Origin: Nocardia aurantia
Lineage (GTDB): Bacteria; Actinomycetota; Actinomycetes; Mycobacteriales; Mycobacteriaceae
DNA length: 64,000 bases
Assembly: GCF_009604425.1 (NCBI RefSeq)
Contig: NZ_WEGI01000011.1
Span: 62,001 to 126,000, forward strand
Reading direction: 5' to 3'
Both the position numbers and the translations under genes were made by a program. A model generated the notes under the pieces. It did not search any database, was not told the origin of the DNA, and saw only the letters and a list, made by a program, of their open reading frames with translations. Shown piece by piece: positions 16,640-25,254 of this stretch. Each line of letters begins with the position of its first letter. Positions within the stretch are counted from its first letter, which is position 1.

Positions 16640-17983
16640 ATGACACACGACAACAACACCCTGCACATCAACGCCTTTCTGATGGGCGTCGGCCACCACG
16701 AGGCCGCCTGGCGGCATCCGCGGACCGAGGCGCACCGGGTGCTCGACGTCGCGCACTACCAGGAGCTCGCCCGGATCGCCGAACGCGGGCGGCTCGACTC
16801 CATCTTCTTCGCCGACAACCTCGCCGTGGGCGCGTACGTGAAGCGCAACGTGCACACGGTCTTCGAGCCGATCACCCTGTTGTCGGCGATCGCCCCGGTC
16901 ACCGAGAAGATCGGCCTGATCGCCACCGCGTCCACCTCCTATCACGAGCCGTACGCGCTGGCCCGGGCTTTCGCCTCGCTGGATCACCTCAGCAACGGGC
17001 GGGCCGGCTGGAACATCGTCACCTCGGGCACCGAGGCCGAGGCGTTCAATTTCGGCTACGACGCCATCCCGGAGCACGCGCGCCGGTACGCCCGTGCCGA
17101 GGAATTCGTCGATGTCGCCGAACAGCTCTGGGACAGTTGGGAACCCGGCGCCCTGGTGCTGGACGCGGACGAGGGCGTGTTCGCCGATCCCGGCAAGGTG
17201 CACGCCGTCGACTACGCCGGCGAGCGGTTCCGGGTGCGGGGGCCGCTGAACTCGCCGCGCAGTCCGCAGGGCCGCCCGCTGCTGGTGCAGGCCGGGTCGT
17301 CCGAGGACGGTAAGGAATTCGCCGCGCGGCACGCGGAGGCGGTGTTCACCGCGCAGCAGACCCTCGCCGAGGGGCAGGCGTTCTACCGGGACCTCAAGGA
17401 CCGGCTCGCGCGCCACGGCCGCGCCGAGGGCGACTTGAAGGTGCTGCCGGGCCTGGTGCCGTTCATCGCCGACACCGAGGCCGAAGCCGTCGCCCTGCAA
17501 CAAGAATTCACCGGCCTGATCTCCCCGGACTACGCGCTGCGGCAGCTGTCGACCATGCTGGGGCTCGATCTGACCGCCTATCCACTGGATCGGCCGCTGC
17601 CGCCGCTGCCGGACGAGAGCGCCGTCGAGGGCCAGAAGAGCCGCTTCACACTGGTGAAGCAGCTGGCCGCAGGTCGGGAGCTCACGGTCCGGCAGCTGAT
17701 CGGCGAACTCGGCGGCGGCCGCGGACACCGCACGCTCGCCGGCACGCCCGAGCAGATCGCCGACGATCTGGAGACCTGGTTCCGGGGCGGCGCCGCGGAC
17801 GGTTTCAACATCATGCCGCCGTATCTGCCCGGCGGGCTCACCGACTTCGTCGAGCGCGTGGTGCCGATCCTGCAGCGGCGCGGGCTGTTCCGCACCGAGT
17901 ACACCGCCACCACGCTGCGCGGGCACTACGGGCTCGCGCCCGTGCCGAACCGTTTCGCCGACGCGGTCCCCGCGACCGCCTGA
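16640..17983 (+). CDS. FMN-dependent monooxygenase of the NtaA/SnaA/DszA family
   Basis: A 447-residue bacterial-luciferase-fold monooxygenase. It matches the NtaA/SnaA/DszA/SoxA family: N-terminal NAFLMGVGHHEAAWRHP, AERGRLDSIFFADNLAV, TASTSYHEPYALARAFASLD, LSNGRAGWNIVTS, and PLNSPRSPQGRPLLVQAGSS. Members need reduced FMN from a separate reductase and oxidise polyaminocarboxylates or C-S compounds such as sulfones. I see no flavin reductase gene nearby. Within this transporter cluster a role in organosulfur oxidation is the likelier reading. The ATG at 16640 has GAAGGA upstream. Confidence 0.88.
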   Translation: MTHDNNTLHINAFLMGVGHHEAAWRHPRTEAHRVLDVAHYQELARIAERGRLDSIFFADNLAVGAYVKRNVHTVFEPITLLSAIAPVTEKIGLIATASTSYHEPYALARAFASLDHLSNGRAGWNIVTSGTEAEAFNFGYDAIPEHARRYARAEEFVDVAEQLWDSWEPGALVLDADEGVFADPGKVHAVDYAGERFRVRGPLNSPRSPQGRPLLVQAGSSEDGKEFAARHAEAVFTAQQTLAEGQAFYRDLKDRLARHGRAEGDLKVLPGLVPFIADTEAEAVALQQEFTGLISPDYALRQLSTMLGLDLTAYPLDRPLPPLPDESAVEGQKSRFTLVKQLAAGRELTVRQLIGELGGGRGHRTLAGTPEQIADDLETWFRGGAADGFNIMPPYLPGGLTDFVERVVPILQRRGLFRTEYTATTLRGHYGLAPVPNRFADAVPATA

Positions 17984-18026
17984 GCCGTTCCGAAGCAGTC
18001 CACCGGAACCCACCGAAGGAGCCACC

Positions 18027-18968
18027 ATGACCGCCGTCAACGAACCACTGACGCGCACAATCGAATTCACGCCGGTCGCCGGTCACACCGGCGCCGACGT
18101 CTCCGGCGTGGATCTCGCCGCCGAACTCTCCGAGGCGCAGGTCGCCGAGATCACCGCGGCCCTGCACGAATACAAGGTGCTGTTCTTCCGCGGGCAGCAG
18201 CACGTCGGCCACGCCGAACAGGTCGCGTTCGCGCGCCGGTTCGGCAAGGTCACCCCCTCGCATCCGTACGACGACGACGCGCCCACCGAACATCCGGAGA
18301 TCCTCGCGATCGACAGCCGGATCTACGAGAAGCGTTTCGGCGTCAAGAAGTTCAGCTACACCAACTATTGGCACACCGACATCTCGCCACTGATCAACCC
18401 GCCCGCGGCGTCGATCCTGCGGGCGCACGAGGTCCCGGTGCGCGGTGGCGACACCCAGTGGACCAATCTGGCGGCGGTCTACGCGAATCTGCCGCAGTCA
18501 CTGCGGAACTTCCTCGACGGACTGCGCGCCGAGCACCGCTTCGGCGGTCGCCGGCCGCAGTGGGACACGAACAGCGATTACGCCAGGAAGGTCGCGGCGG
18601 CGCCGTTGGCCACCGAACATTCGGTCGTCCGGGTGCATCCGGTGACCGGCGAGCGAATCCTGTTCGTGAATCCGGGTTTCACCACTCGCATCCTCGGGTT
18701 GTCGGCGCGGCAGAGCGACGCCCTGCTGGAACTGTTGTTCGCCGAACTGGCCGATCCGGTCTACACCGTCCGATTCCGGTGGGAGCCGGGTCATGTGGCG
18801 TTCTGGGACAACCGCGCCACCGCGCACCTGGCCCCGGGCGATCTGGGACACCTCGGCGACGGCGTGAACCGGGTGCTGTACCGGACCACGCTCGAGGGTG
18901 ACGTACCGGTCGGCGTGGACGGCCGGGTGTCGGAGCCGATCGTCGGCGAGCGGTTCGCGGGGAACTGA
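18027..18968 (+). CDS. TauD/TfdA-family 2-oxoglutarate, Fe(II)-dependent dioxygenase
   Basis: A 313-residue dioxygenase that probably hydroxylates carbon next to a sulfonate or sulfate ester so that sulfite or sulfate is released. The iron-binding HxD is in NYWHTDIS and the distal His in NRATAHLAP. VLFFRGQQHVGHAEQVAFARRFG and the 2-oxoglutarate-binding RTTLEG complete the family pattern. The start at 18027 has GAAGGAG. The substrate is not readable from sequence, as taurine, alkyl sulfates and phenoxyacetates are all used by relatives. Confidence 0.88.
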   Translation: MTAVNEPLTRTIEFTPVAGHTGADVSGVDLAAELSEAQVAEITAALHEYKVLFFRGQQHVGHAEQVAFARRFGKVTPSHPYDDDAPTEHPEILAIDSRIYEKRFGVKKFSYTNYWHTDISPLINPPAASILRAHEVPVRGGDTQWTNLAAVYANLPQSLRNFLDGLRAEHRFGGRRPQWDTNSDYARKVAAAPLATEHSVVRVHPVTGERILFVNPGFTTRILGLSARQSDALLELLFAELADPVYTVRFRWEPGHVAFWDNRATAHLAPGDLGHLGDGVNRVLYRTTLEGDVPVGVDGRVSEPIVGERFAGN

Positions 18969-19079
18969 CCTTCCGGCGCGCCCGTCCACCCGTGCGGCGG
19001 GTGGGCGGGCCCGCCGCGAGTACTCCGGTTCCGGGCGCGCACCGGGACCGGGTTCGGACCATCGACAGGAGCGACACCG

Positions 19080-20660
19080 ATGAGCGAATACCTGCACGCC
19101 AGTACCGACGTCCTGGTGATCGGCGGCGGACCCGCGGCCTGCTGGGCCGCGATCCATGCCCGCGAGGCCGGGGCCGAGGTGATCCTCGTCGACAAGGGTT
19201 ACTGCGGCGCCAGCGGCACGACCGCCCCGGCGGGCACCGGCGTCTGGTACGTGGCGCCGGAGCCGTCGGCGCGCGCCGCCGCCAAGGCGAGCCGCGAGGC
19301 GCTGGGCGGCTTTCTGGCCGAGCATCATTGGATGGATCGGGTCCTGGATCAGACCTACGCCAACATGAATCGGCTCGCGACCGAGGGCCGCTACCCGTTC
19401 CCGGTGGATCCGGAGACCGGCGCGCAGATCCGCACCGGCGTGCAGGGCCCGGAGTACATGCGCCGGATGCGGGCGTGGGTGCGCCGGCTCGGCGTGGAGA
19501 TCCGCGATCACGCACCGGCGCTGGAACTTCTGGTCGACGCCGACGGTGTGGTCCGCGGCGCCGCCGGATGGCAGCGTGCGGCGGATCGCGACTACCGGAT
19601 CACCGCGGGCGCGGTGGTGCTGGCCAGCGGCGGCTGCGCCTTCCTGTCCCACGCGCTGGGCACCGACGTCGACACGGGGGACGGCGCGCTGATGGCCGCC
19701 GAAGTGGGAGCGCGCTTCTCGGGCATGGAGTTCTCCAACGCCTACGGCATCGCGCCGAAGGGCTCGACCGTCACCAAGACCGCGTACTACGGCTACGCCA
19801 CCTTCTTCCACGCCGACGGCCGGGTGCTCGAGGGCGCGGGCTCACAGCGGGGCCGGTCGGTCATCGCGCGAACTCTGTTGACGGAACCGGTTTTCGCGCA
19901 ACTCGACCGCGCCGACGAGACCGTGCGACGGCAGATGCGTCTCGGCCAGCCGAACTTCTTCCTGCAGTTCGATCGCCGGGGCATCGACCCGTTCACCGAT
20001 CGCTTCGAGGTGGACCTGCTGGCGGAGGGCACCGTACGCGGCACGGGTGGCCTCGATGTCGTCGGCGACGACTGCGCGACCACCGTCCCCGGCCTGTACG
20101 CCGCGGGCGACGTCGCGACCCGGGAACGCATCTGCGGCGGGTTCACCGGTGGCGGCAGCCACAATTCGGCCTGGGCGATGTCGTCGGGCAGCTGGGCCGG
20201 CCGGGGCGCCGCCGCCTTCGCCCGCCGCGGCGGCCGTCCGGATCCGGCCGCGGTGCGCGGCGCCGGGCGGGCCGGGCTGCGCCCGGAGGGCACCGGCACC
20301 CTGCGCTCCGCCGACGTGCTGGCCGGGGCTCAGGCGGAACTGCTGCCGCTGGAGAAGAACTACCTCCGCCACGGCGACCGCCTGCTGCTGTCCCGGGACC
20401 GGCTCGACCTGCTGTGGGATCTGGTGGTACGCAACCTGTCCGGAGCCTCCGGCGCCGATCGGGTGCGCGCCCGCTCGGCCGCCGCGGTCACCGCGGTCGG
20501 CCGGCTGATGTACGAATCCGCGCTGTACCGCACCGAATCCCGCGGCATGAGCAAGCGCGAGGATCACCCCGATCAGGACCCGGCGCAGTGCCACCACATC
20601 CTGTCCGGTGGCACCGATCGGGTCTGGGCGGCCGCGGACGCCCTCGCGGCGGTGGCGTGA
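19080..20660 (+). CDS. FAD flavoprotein of the fumarate reductase/AprA class
   Basis: A 526-residue flavoprotein. It has N-terminal FAD-binding VLVIGGGPAACWAAIHAREAG, a capping domain, and the C-terminal FAD loop VPGLYAAGDVATRERICGGFTGGGSHNSAWAM, followed by the helical domain seen in SdhA/FrdA/AprA proteins. A ferredoxin gene overlaps its end (TGATG), which is the gene order of APS-reductase-like alpha/beta pairs. Alternatively it could be a generic fumarate-reductase-like dehydrogenase that passes electrons to the ferredoxin. It follows the TauD gene by 111 bp and is likely transcribed with the organosulfur cluster. Confidence 0.8.
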   Translation: MSEYLHASTDVLVIGGGPAACWAAIHAREAGAEVILVDKGYCGASGTTAPAGTGVWYVAPEPSARAAAKASREALGGFLAEHHWMDRVLDQTYANMNRLATEGRYPFPVDPETGAQIRTGVQGPEYMRRMRAWVRRLGVEIRDHAPALELLVDADGVVRGAAGWQRAADRDYRITAGAVVLASGGCAFLSHALGTDVDTGDGALMAAEVGARFSGMEFSNAYGIAPKGSTVTKTAYYGYATFFHADGRVLEGAGSQRGRSVIARTLLTEPVFAQLDRADETVRRQMRLGQPNFFLQFDRRGIDPFTDRFEVDLLAEGTVRGTGGLDVVGDDCATTVPGLYAAGDVATRERICGGFTGGGSHNSAWAMSSGSWAGRGAAAFARRGGRPDPAAVRGAGRAGLRPEGTGTLRSADVLAGAQAELLPLEKNYLRHGDRLLLSRDRLDLLWDLVVRNLSGASGADRVRARSAAAVTAVGRLMYESALYRTESRGMSKREDHPDQDPAQCHHILSGGTDRVWAAADALAAVA

Positions 20661-20992
20661 TGATCGAACTGGTTCGCGCGGCCGACTGCATCGCCTGCGA
20701 CAAGTGCGTGGACGTCTGCCCCACCTCGGTGTTCGACCGCACCGACAGCGGGATCCCGGTCATCGCAAGGCAATCCGACTGCCAGACCTGCTTCATGTGC
20801 GAGGCGTACTGCCCCGCCGACGCCCTCTACGTGGCGCCCCGGGTGACGCCCCTGGCGCCGGACGAGGAGATCCCGGAGGACCAGGTCGGCCGCTACCGCC
20901 GCGAGATCGGCTGGGGCCGCGGCCGCCGGCCCGGCAGCCTGGTGGCGATCGGGCCGGAACTGCCGCGCGCGCAGCCGCCGCGGCGGGGGTGA
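20660..20992 (+). CDS. 2x[4Fe-4S] ferredoxin, probable electron partner of the flavoprotein (AprB-like)
   Basis: A 110-residue ferredoxin with two four-Cys clusters: CIACDKCVDVCP and CQTCFMCEAYCP. A C-terminal tail of about 55 residues (DEEIPEDQVGRYRREIGWGR) recalls the extension of AprB-type beta subunits that wraps the alpha subunit. The ATG shares a base with the upstream stop, indicating coupling and a one-to-one complex. It is the last gene of the block and converges with the LOG-motif gene 34 bp away. Confidence 0.85.
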   Translation: MIELVRAADCIACDKCVDVCPTSVFDRTDSGIPVIARQSDCQTCFMCEAYCPADALYVAPRVTPLAPDEEIPEDQVGRYRREIGWGRGRRPGSLVAIGPELPRAQPPRRG

Positions 20993-21026
20993 GAGCACGG
21001 AAGTCCTGCTGCCGGTCGTGGGTTCG

Positions 21027-21968
21027 TCACCCCATCGGCAGCAGATGCCGGGTGATCAGCCGCACGGCCGCATCCACCGCGGTCTGCGGGTCCGGGTCGC
21101 CGAGCTCCTGATAACTGTCCGGATCGACCGGGTCGTGGTGTGACCGCCAGTACTCGCCGGCGGTGCCGCGGGTGAATCCCAGTGGCACCACCGGTTTCCC
21201 GGCCTGCTCGGCGAGGCGCGCCTCCGCCTCGGTACCCGGACCACCCCCGAACAGCAGGACCAGATCCGACCCGGCCATCAGGTGGGTGCGGACGGACTCC
21301 CTGGTGCCGGTGAGATATTCGCGCGCGCCGTAGGGTTGCTCGGCACGACGGGCCGAATCGGGCCGTCCGAACAGCTTCGTTCGGGGCAGCACGTACGAAT
21401 TCCCGGCGATGCGGGCCTTCTCGAGGCCGTAACAGACGCGGATACCCGGGTCGCAGAGCGCCGCGACCAGCCGGACGGGCTTCCCGGCCAGCGCGCGTCC
21501 CACGCCTTCCGCGATCGCGTGCCAGCCCGGGTCGGTGTAGCTGCCCCCGACGAAGACCGTGGGTGCGCTGATCGCGAGATATGCGAGCTCCAACCCGGCC
21601 GCGAGTTCGGCCAGCACCCCGATCCGGTGCTTCTTGTACAGCTCGCGGCTGAGTTCCGCACGCCGGTCGCAGACGTACTGTTTGCGCTGTTCGACGTTCA
21701 GGTCCTCGAATTCCCGGGTCGCCGCCAAGACCATCTGCGCGATCCGGCGATCCGCCGGATCCGCGATCTGGGCGATCTGCCGCTGTAACTGCTGCACCAC
21801 CCACGGCGCCAGCCGCAATCGCTCGTCGTGCGTGACCGGTCTGCCGGTGAGGGCGCTCAGGACGTCACTACCGTCACCGATCATGCTGGCCGCGGTCAGT
21901 TTTCGCTGGGTTCGGGCGTGATTCTCCAGGGCCTTGTGCAGTGCTGTCGCGGCACGGGAAGTGGACAT
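21027..21968 (-). CDS. SLOG/LOG-motif nucleotide-binding protein with helical N-terminal domain
   Basis: A 313-residue protein that I do not recognise as a named gene. Residues about 1-125 are helical and charged. The rest looks like a Rossmann-type SLOG domain: APTVFVGGSYTDPGW, VRLVAALCDPGIRVCYGLEKARI, HLMAGSDLVLLFGGGPGTEAEARL, and GKPVVPLGFTRG. GGPGTEAE fits the GGxGTxxE motif of LOG phosphoribohydrolases and their relatives, which act on or sense nucleotides. It lies at the edge of a group containing a nucleoside hydrolase and a HerA ATPase, separated from them by a small plus-strand gene, so it may belong to that system. Function is inferred only. Confidence 0.6.
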   Translation of the reverse strand: MSTSRAATALHKALENHARTQRKLTAASMIGDGSDVLSALTGRPVTHDERLRLAPWVVQQLQRQIAQIADPADRRIAQMVLAATREFEDLNVEQRKQYVCDRRAELSRELYKKHRIGVLAELAAGLELAYLAISAPTVFVGGSYTDPGWHAIAEGVGRALAGKPVRLVAALCDPGIRVCYGLEKARIAGNSYVLPRTKLFGRPDSARRAEQPYGAREYLTGTRESVRTHLMAGSDLVLLFGGGPGTEAEARLAEQAGKPVVPLGFTRGTAGEYWRSHHDPVDPDSYQELGDPDPQTAVDAAVRLITRHLLPMG

Positions 21969-22152
21969 GGGTAGATCATGGCCCGGACGCGCCCGGATCG
22001 GCTACGGGGAATCGGCTGTCGTCCCGTGCGCGCCAACTTCGGCCCCTGTTTTCCGATTCGCTCGGCGTAGCGTCGTTCATATCCGGCACCGGGTTGTTCG
22101 AGCGAGCCCGCGGGCGGCATTCGTTCACACGAAAGGCACGGGGGAGACAGCG

Positions 22153-22281
22153 ATGGGACGACACCGTAGGCAGGGTTCGGCCTGGTGGCGCAGCGTCGGC
22201 ACCGCGACGGTGATCGTTGCCGTCGTGGTGAATTCGCTGGTGATCGGATGGGTCGTGTGGCGTCGGCCGAGGTCGAGGTGA
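22153..22281 (+). CDS. small single-span membrane protein
   Basis: A 42-residue protein starts at an ATG with GGGGAG about 7 nt upstream. It has an Arg/His-rich N-terminus, one hydrophobic helix (TATVIVAVVVNSLVIGWVVW) and a short basic tail RRPRSR. The positive charges on both sides and the good ribosome site make it believable. It sits between two minus-strand genes (LOG-motif protein and nucleoside hydrolase). I know no family for it. Confidence 0.5.
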   Translation: MGRHRRQGSAWWRSVGTATVIVAVVVNSLVIGWVVWRRPRSR

Positions 22282-22292
22282 CCGGCGGCCGG

Positions 22293-23297
22293 TCAGTAAT
22301 CGAGTTGTGCGGCGAGCCACGCGCGGAAGGCCGCGTAGTCGGCGCGTGCCGAGGTCCGGACCGTTCGACCGCCGGGGTCCGATGTCATGCGCGCGTCGTC
22401 GTCGAGCAGCACCGCGCGCCGCGCGAAATCCACGAACGGCAGTTGCAGGGCGGCGGTCAGGGTGAGTGGATCATGTTGTCTGGTACCGGGATAGAACCGG
22501 TCGAACCAGTTGTCGAGATGCGCGGTGAGCAGGCGGGCCCATGGCGGGGCGTCACCGGTGGCGAGCCGTTTGTACAGCTCACTGTCCCGGGCGATTTCGA
22601 TCTCCGGTGTGAACGTCGTGTCGGAGAGCAGCAGGAAGAGGTGGACGGCACGGCCGACCACGAAGCGTGCCGCGGCGGGATCGAGCCGGAAGTTGTGCTC
22701 CGCCTTGGTCGGATCGCGATAGGCGATGGCCCCGCCCATTTGGGTGACCACCAGGCGTGGCGCCAATTCCGGTGCGGTGTCGAGGATTCGGGCGAGATTG
22801 CTCAGCGGCCCCATACCGACCCAGCGCACCGGGCCGTCGGTCGTGGCGCAGACCGCGTGCACGGCGGCCACCGGATCGTGCGGCTGGGCGGGTACTTCCG
22901 CCGGGATCAGGTCCTCGACGCAGTAGTACCGGGTGTTGCCGAGGTCGGCCCCGGCGACCACCGGCACCTCGGTCCGGTCGAGGAGATCGAGCAGGTGGCG
23001 CGCGAAACGTGCCCGCCGGCCGCCGTTCTCGTCCGCGGTGAGGACCAGGGCCAGCTCCGGCACGGCGCGGGCCGCGCAGGTCACCGCGATCGCGTCGTCG
23101 GGGTCGCCGCCGATGTCGGTGTCGATGATGACCGGGGTACCGCGCAGGGGTGGTAGCGGCGGACCCTCGCCGCGCAGTTGGTCGGCGAGCGGGCCGAAGC
23201 CGAGCGCGCGGTAGCGGTCGGCGAAGCCCAGCAGCGACGACCAGGCGGACCCGATCGGCTCGCGGGGCTCGTTCGCCTCGTCCTCGATATCACCCAT
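22293..23297 (-). CDS. nucleoside hydrolase family protein (IU-type N-ribohydrolase)
   Basis: A 334-residue protein of the inosine/uridine-preferring nucleoside hydrolase family, which cleaves the N-glycosidic bond of ribonucleosides using a bound Ca2+. The diagnostic aspartate cluster is present (PVIIDTDIGGDPDDAIA, about residue 55 onward), then ALVLTADENGG, WVGMGPLSNLARIL, and a late HDPLTLTAAL. An extra N-terminal stretch of about 50 residues precedes the core. The ATG at 23297 has GGAAGGAA upstream. It follows the HAD-like gene by 52 bp on the same strand and is probably the last gene of the HerA operon, so its target may be nucleotide-related rather than simple salvage. Confidence 0.82.
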   Translation of the reverse strand: MGDIEDEANEPREPIGSAWSSLLGFADRYRALGFGPLADQLRGEGPPLPPLRGTPVIIDTDIGGDPDDAIAVTCAARAVPELALVLTADENGGRRARFARHLLDLLDRTEVPVVAGADLGNTRYYCVEDLIPAEVPAQPHDPVAAVHAVCATTDGPVRWVGMGPLSNLARILDTAPELAPRLVVTQMGGAIAYRDPTKAEHNFRLDPAAARFVVGRAVHLFLLLSDTTFTPEIEIARDSELYKRLATGDAPPWARLLTAHLDNWFDRFYPGTRQHDPLTLTAALQLPFVDFARRAVLLDDDARMTSDPGGRTVRTSARADYAAFRAWLAAQLDY

Positions 23298-23349
23298 GGT
23301 GGATTCCTTCCGACAGGTCGGTTCGGCTCTGCAACTCTCTGACGTCCGC

Positions 23350-25254
23350 TCACTCCCCGGCCGGAGGCCGGGCGGAGCGTCGGACGAACGAATCCAGCAC
23401 AGTGCGGAGCGCGGGATCGACAGTGTCGTGGCCCTCGCTCCATGATCGCACCTGGCCGGCTGCGCGAGCGGCGGCGGCGGACAGGTCCGGACGCCACGGG
23501 AGCCCGGCGGCCCGGCTGTCGGCGACCTGCCGGGAGTGCTGGGCGACCGCGATCTGCGCGATGTCGAGTGCGGCCAGCCGCACCGCCTCGCTCCGGTAGA
23601 TCGGGGCCGTAGCCGCGGGATCCAGCCCCGCGACGGGTGCTTCCAGGCGCTGTTCCGGCCGTCCCAGGTCGTCGAATCGAACCGCTTTGGACAGCGGGCC
23701 GCGCAGCATGTGCTCGATGGTGAGAACCTCGTCCTTCCGGGAGAAGACCGTCGCGAACTCGTCGGTCGTCCTCGTCCCGTCCGCCGAGATGTGCAGCAGG
23801 TGGCCGGTTTTGCTGCCCGGATGCGGATCGTCCGGCGATTCGGCGTGGAACAGGTAGTGCCCCTCGAAGTGCACATCGGGGTACTGGGCGGAGAGCAGCT
23901 CCTGAACGGTGCCGCGATAACTGGTGTCGATCAACAGGATTCGGCTGCCGGGGGTGGCCACGGGTACGCCGCGGTCTTCCAGGTAGTTCGTCAGCTGTGC
24001 TCGGGTGCCCGGGATGTCGCCCGGATCCACCTGATCGCGTGCGCCCCGGAACACCTCCACCTCGGGAAAGGTCCGGCCGGAATGCCGTTCGAGGTCTTGC
24101 AGCGAGGCGTCGGCCAGGCGCCGGGAGACGGTGACCTCCGTGCAGTGCCGGCGAAAGAATTCGGGGTCGAGTTGCTGGGCCGCCAATGCCGGTGAATGTC
24201 CGTCCCGGCCGACGAAAACCACGCGGGTGTCGGGATGTTCGGCCACCGCCGCGCGTGCCGCCTCCAGAATCTTCACCGTGCCGTACGTGACCAGTGGCGC
24301 AAGGTGTTCCGTGATCACGTTGTGGACCTGTTCCACCGCGGCGCGCTCCTCCGGCGTGCGGATGCCGTAACGGTCGAGCACGGTCGTCACCGCGCGTTCC
24401 CGTAGGTCCGGCGGCGCGTCGACCGATCCGCGGAGGCGGTCCGCGAACGCGCCGGCTCGCTCCACGGCGGCGGCGAATTCGGTCACGGCATCGGGCCGGG
24501 CATCGGTACCGCCGGTGATGCGGTCGGGTCCACCGCTGTCGCCGAACGGATTTCGCGTGCCGGCCTCGGCCGGGATCGGATCGTCGGTCGTGGGCCGGAC
24601 GGCGCTGTCGGCCGGTCGCGGTGGATCGGCAGCTGCGCGACCGTCGGCCGCGGAGGGGGCCGGATCGTCGATCTCGGGGCGGGTCGGGTCACCGGGGCCG
24701 GGCACACGGGAACTGCCGGCGTCCGGGCCGCGGGGCTCGGGCGAGGGAGGTGCGTCGGCGTCCGGTGTGCCGGTGTCGCCGGTGCTCTGTGCGGCCGGGC
24801 GGTCGATTTCGGCGCGGCCCTGGTTACCGGTTTCGGCCGGTGTCGGGCCGTGGGCACGGGGCGATGGCGAAGCGGCGGCGCCCGGCGTGGTGGTCTCGGG
24901 CATCGCGGAATCGCCGGTCCCGGGTGCGACGGAATCATCGACGTCGGGTGCGGCCGGCCGATCGATGTCGGGCGGGACCCAAGGGTAGGCGGGATGATCG
25001 GCGTCGAGTGAGCCGGGCAGACCGGCTGCCGGGCGGTCGGGGTCGTCGGTCCCCGCCCGGCTCGGTCGATCGGTCCCGGGTGAGTCCGGGCCGTCGAATG
25101 ATGCTGGGTGGCCGCGGTTCTCGGGCGGAGTGGGATGGCCGGAGAGGGGTGCGGCCGGGTCGAGCAGGTTCGCGGCATCGACCCTCGGCGCCGGCGCGTC
25201 CGGTTTCGACTGCGACGGTGAGTTTTCCGGCCGGTCGCGGGGTTCGATGCTCAT
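23350..25254 (-). CDS. proline-rich protein with C-terminal HAD-like domain, uncharacterised
   Basis: A 634-residue protein. The first about 250 residues are Pro/Asp/Gly/Ala-rich and probably disordered. The C-terminal half is ordered: VVFVGRDGHSPALAAQQL (about residue 345), TEVTVSRRLADASLQDLE, GSRILLIDTSYRGTVQELL (about 440) and FEGHYLFHAESP. This order (xxRDG, SRR, IDxxYxGT, GHYL) resembles HAD-like proteins found in some polysaccharide clusters, for which I know no proven activity. The start ATG overlaps the HerA stop by ATGA, so the two proteins are made together. The longer frame into the HerA gene is not credible. Confidence 0.6.
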   Translation of the reverse strand: MSIEPRDRPENSPSQSKPDAPAPRVDAANLLDPAAPLSGHPTPPENRGHPASFDGPDSPGTDRPSRAGTDDPDRPAAGLPGSLDADHPAYPWVPPDIDRPAAPDVDDSVAPGTGDSAMPETTTPGAAASPSPRAHGPTPAETGNQGRAEIDRPAAQSTGDTGTPDADAPPSPEPRGPDAGSSRVPGPGDPTRPEIDDPAPSAADGRAAADPPRPADSAVRPTTDDPIPAEAGTRNPFGDSGGPDRITGGTDARPDAVTEFAAAVERAGAFADRLRGSVDAPPDLRERAVTTVLDRYGIRTPEERAAVEQVHNVITEHLAPLVTYGTVKILEAARAAVAEHPDTRVVFVGRDGHSPALAAQQLDPEFFRRHCTEVTVSRRLADASLQDLERHSGRTFPEVEVFRGARDQVDPGDIPGTRAQLTNYLEDRGVPVATPGSRILLIDTSYRGTVQELLSAQYPDVHFEGHYLFHAESPDDPHPGSKTGHLLHISADGTRTTDEFATVFSRKDEVLTIEHMLRGPLSKAVRFDDLGRPEQRLEAPVAGLDPAATAPIYRSEAVRLAALDIAQIAVAQHSRQVADSRAAGLPWRPDLSAAAARAAGQVRSWSEGHDTVDPALRTVLDSFVRRSARPPAGE

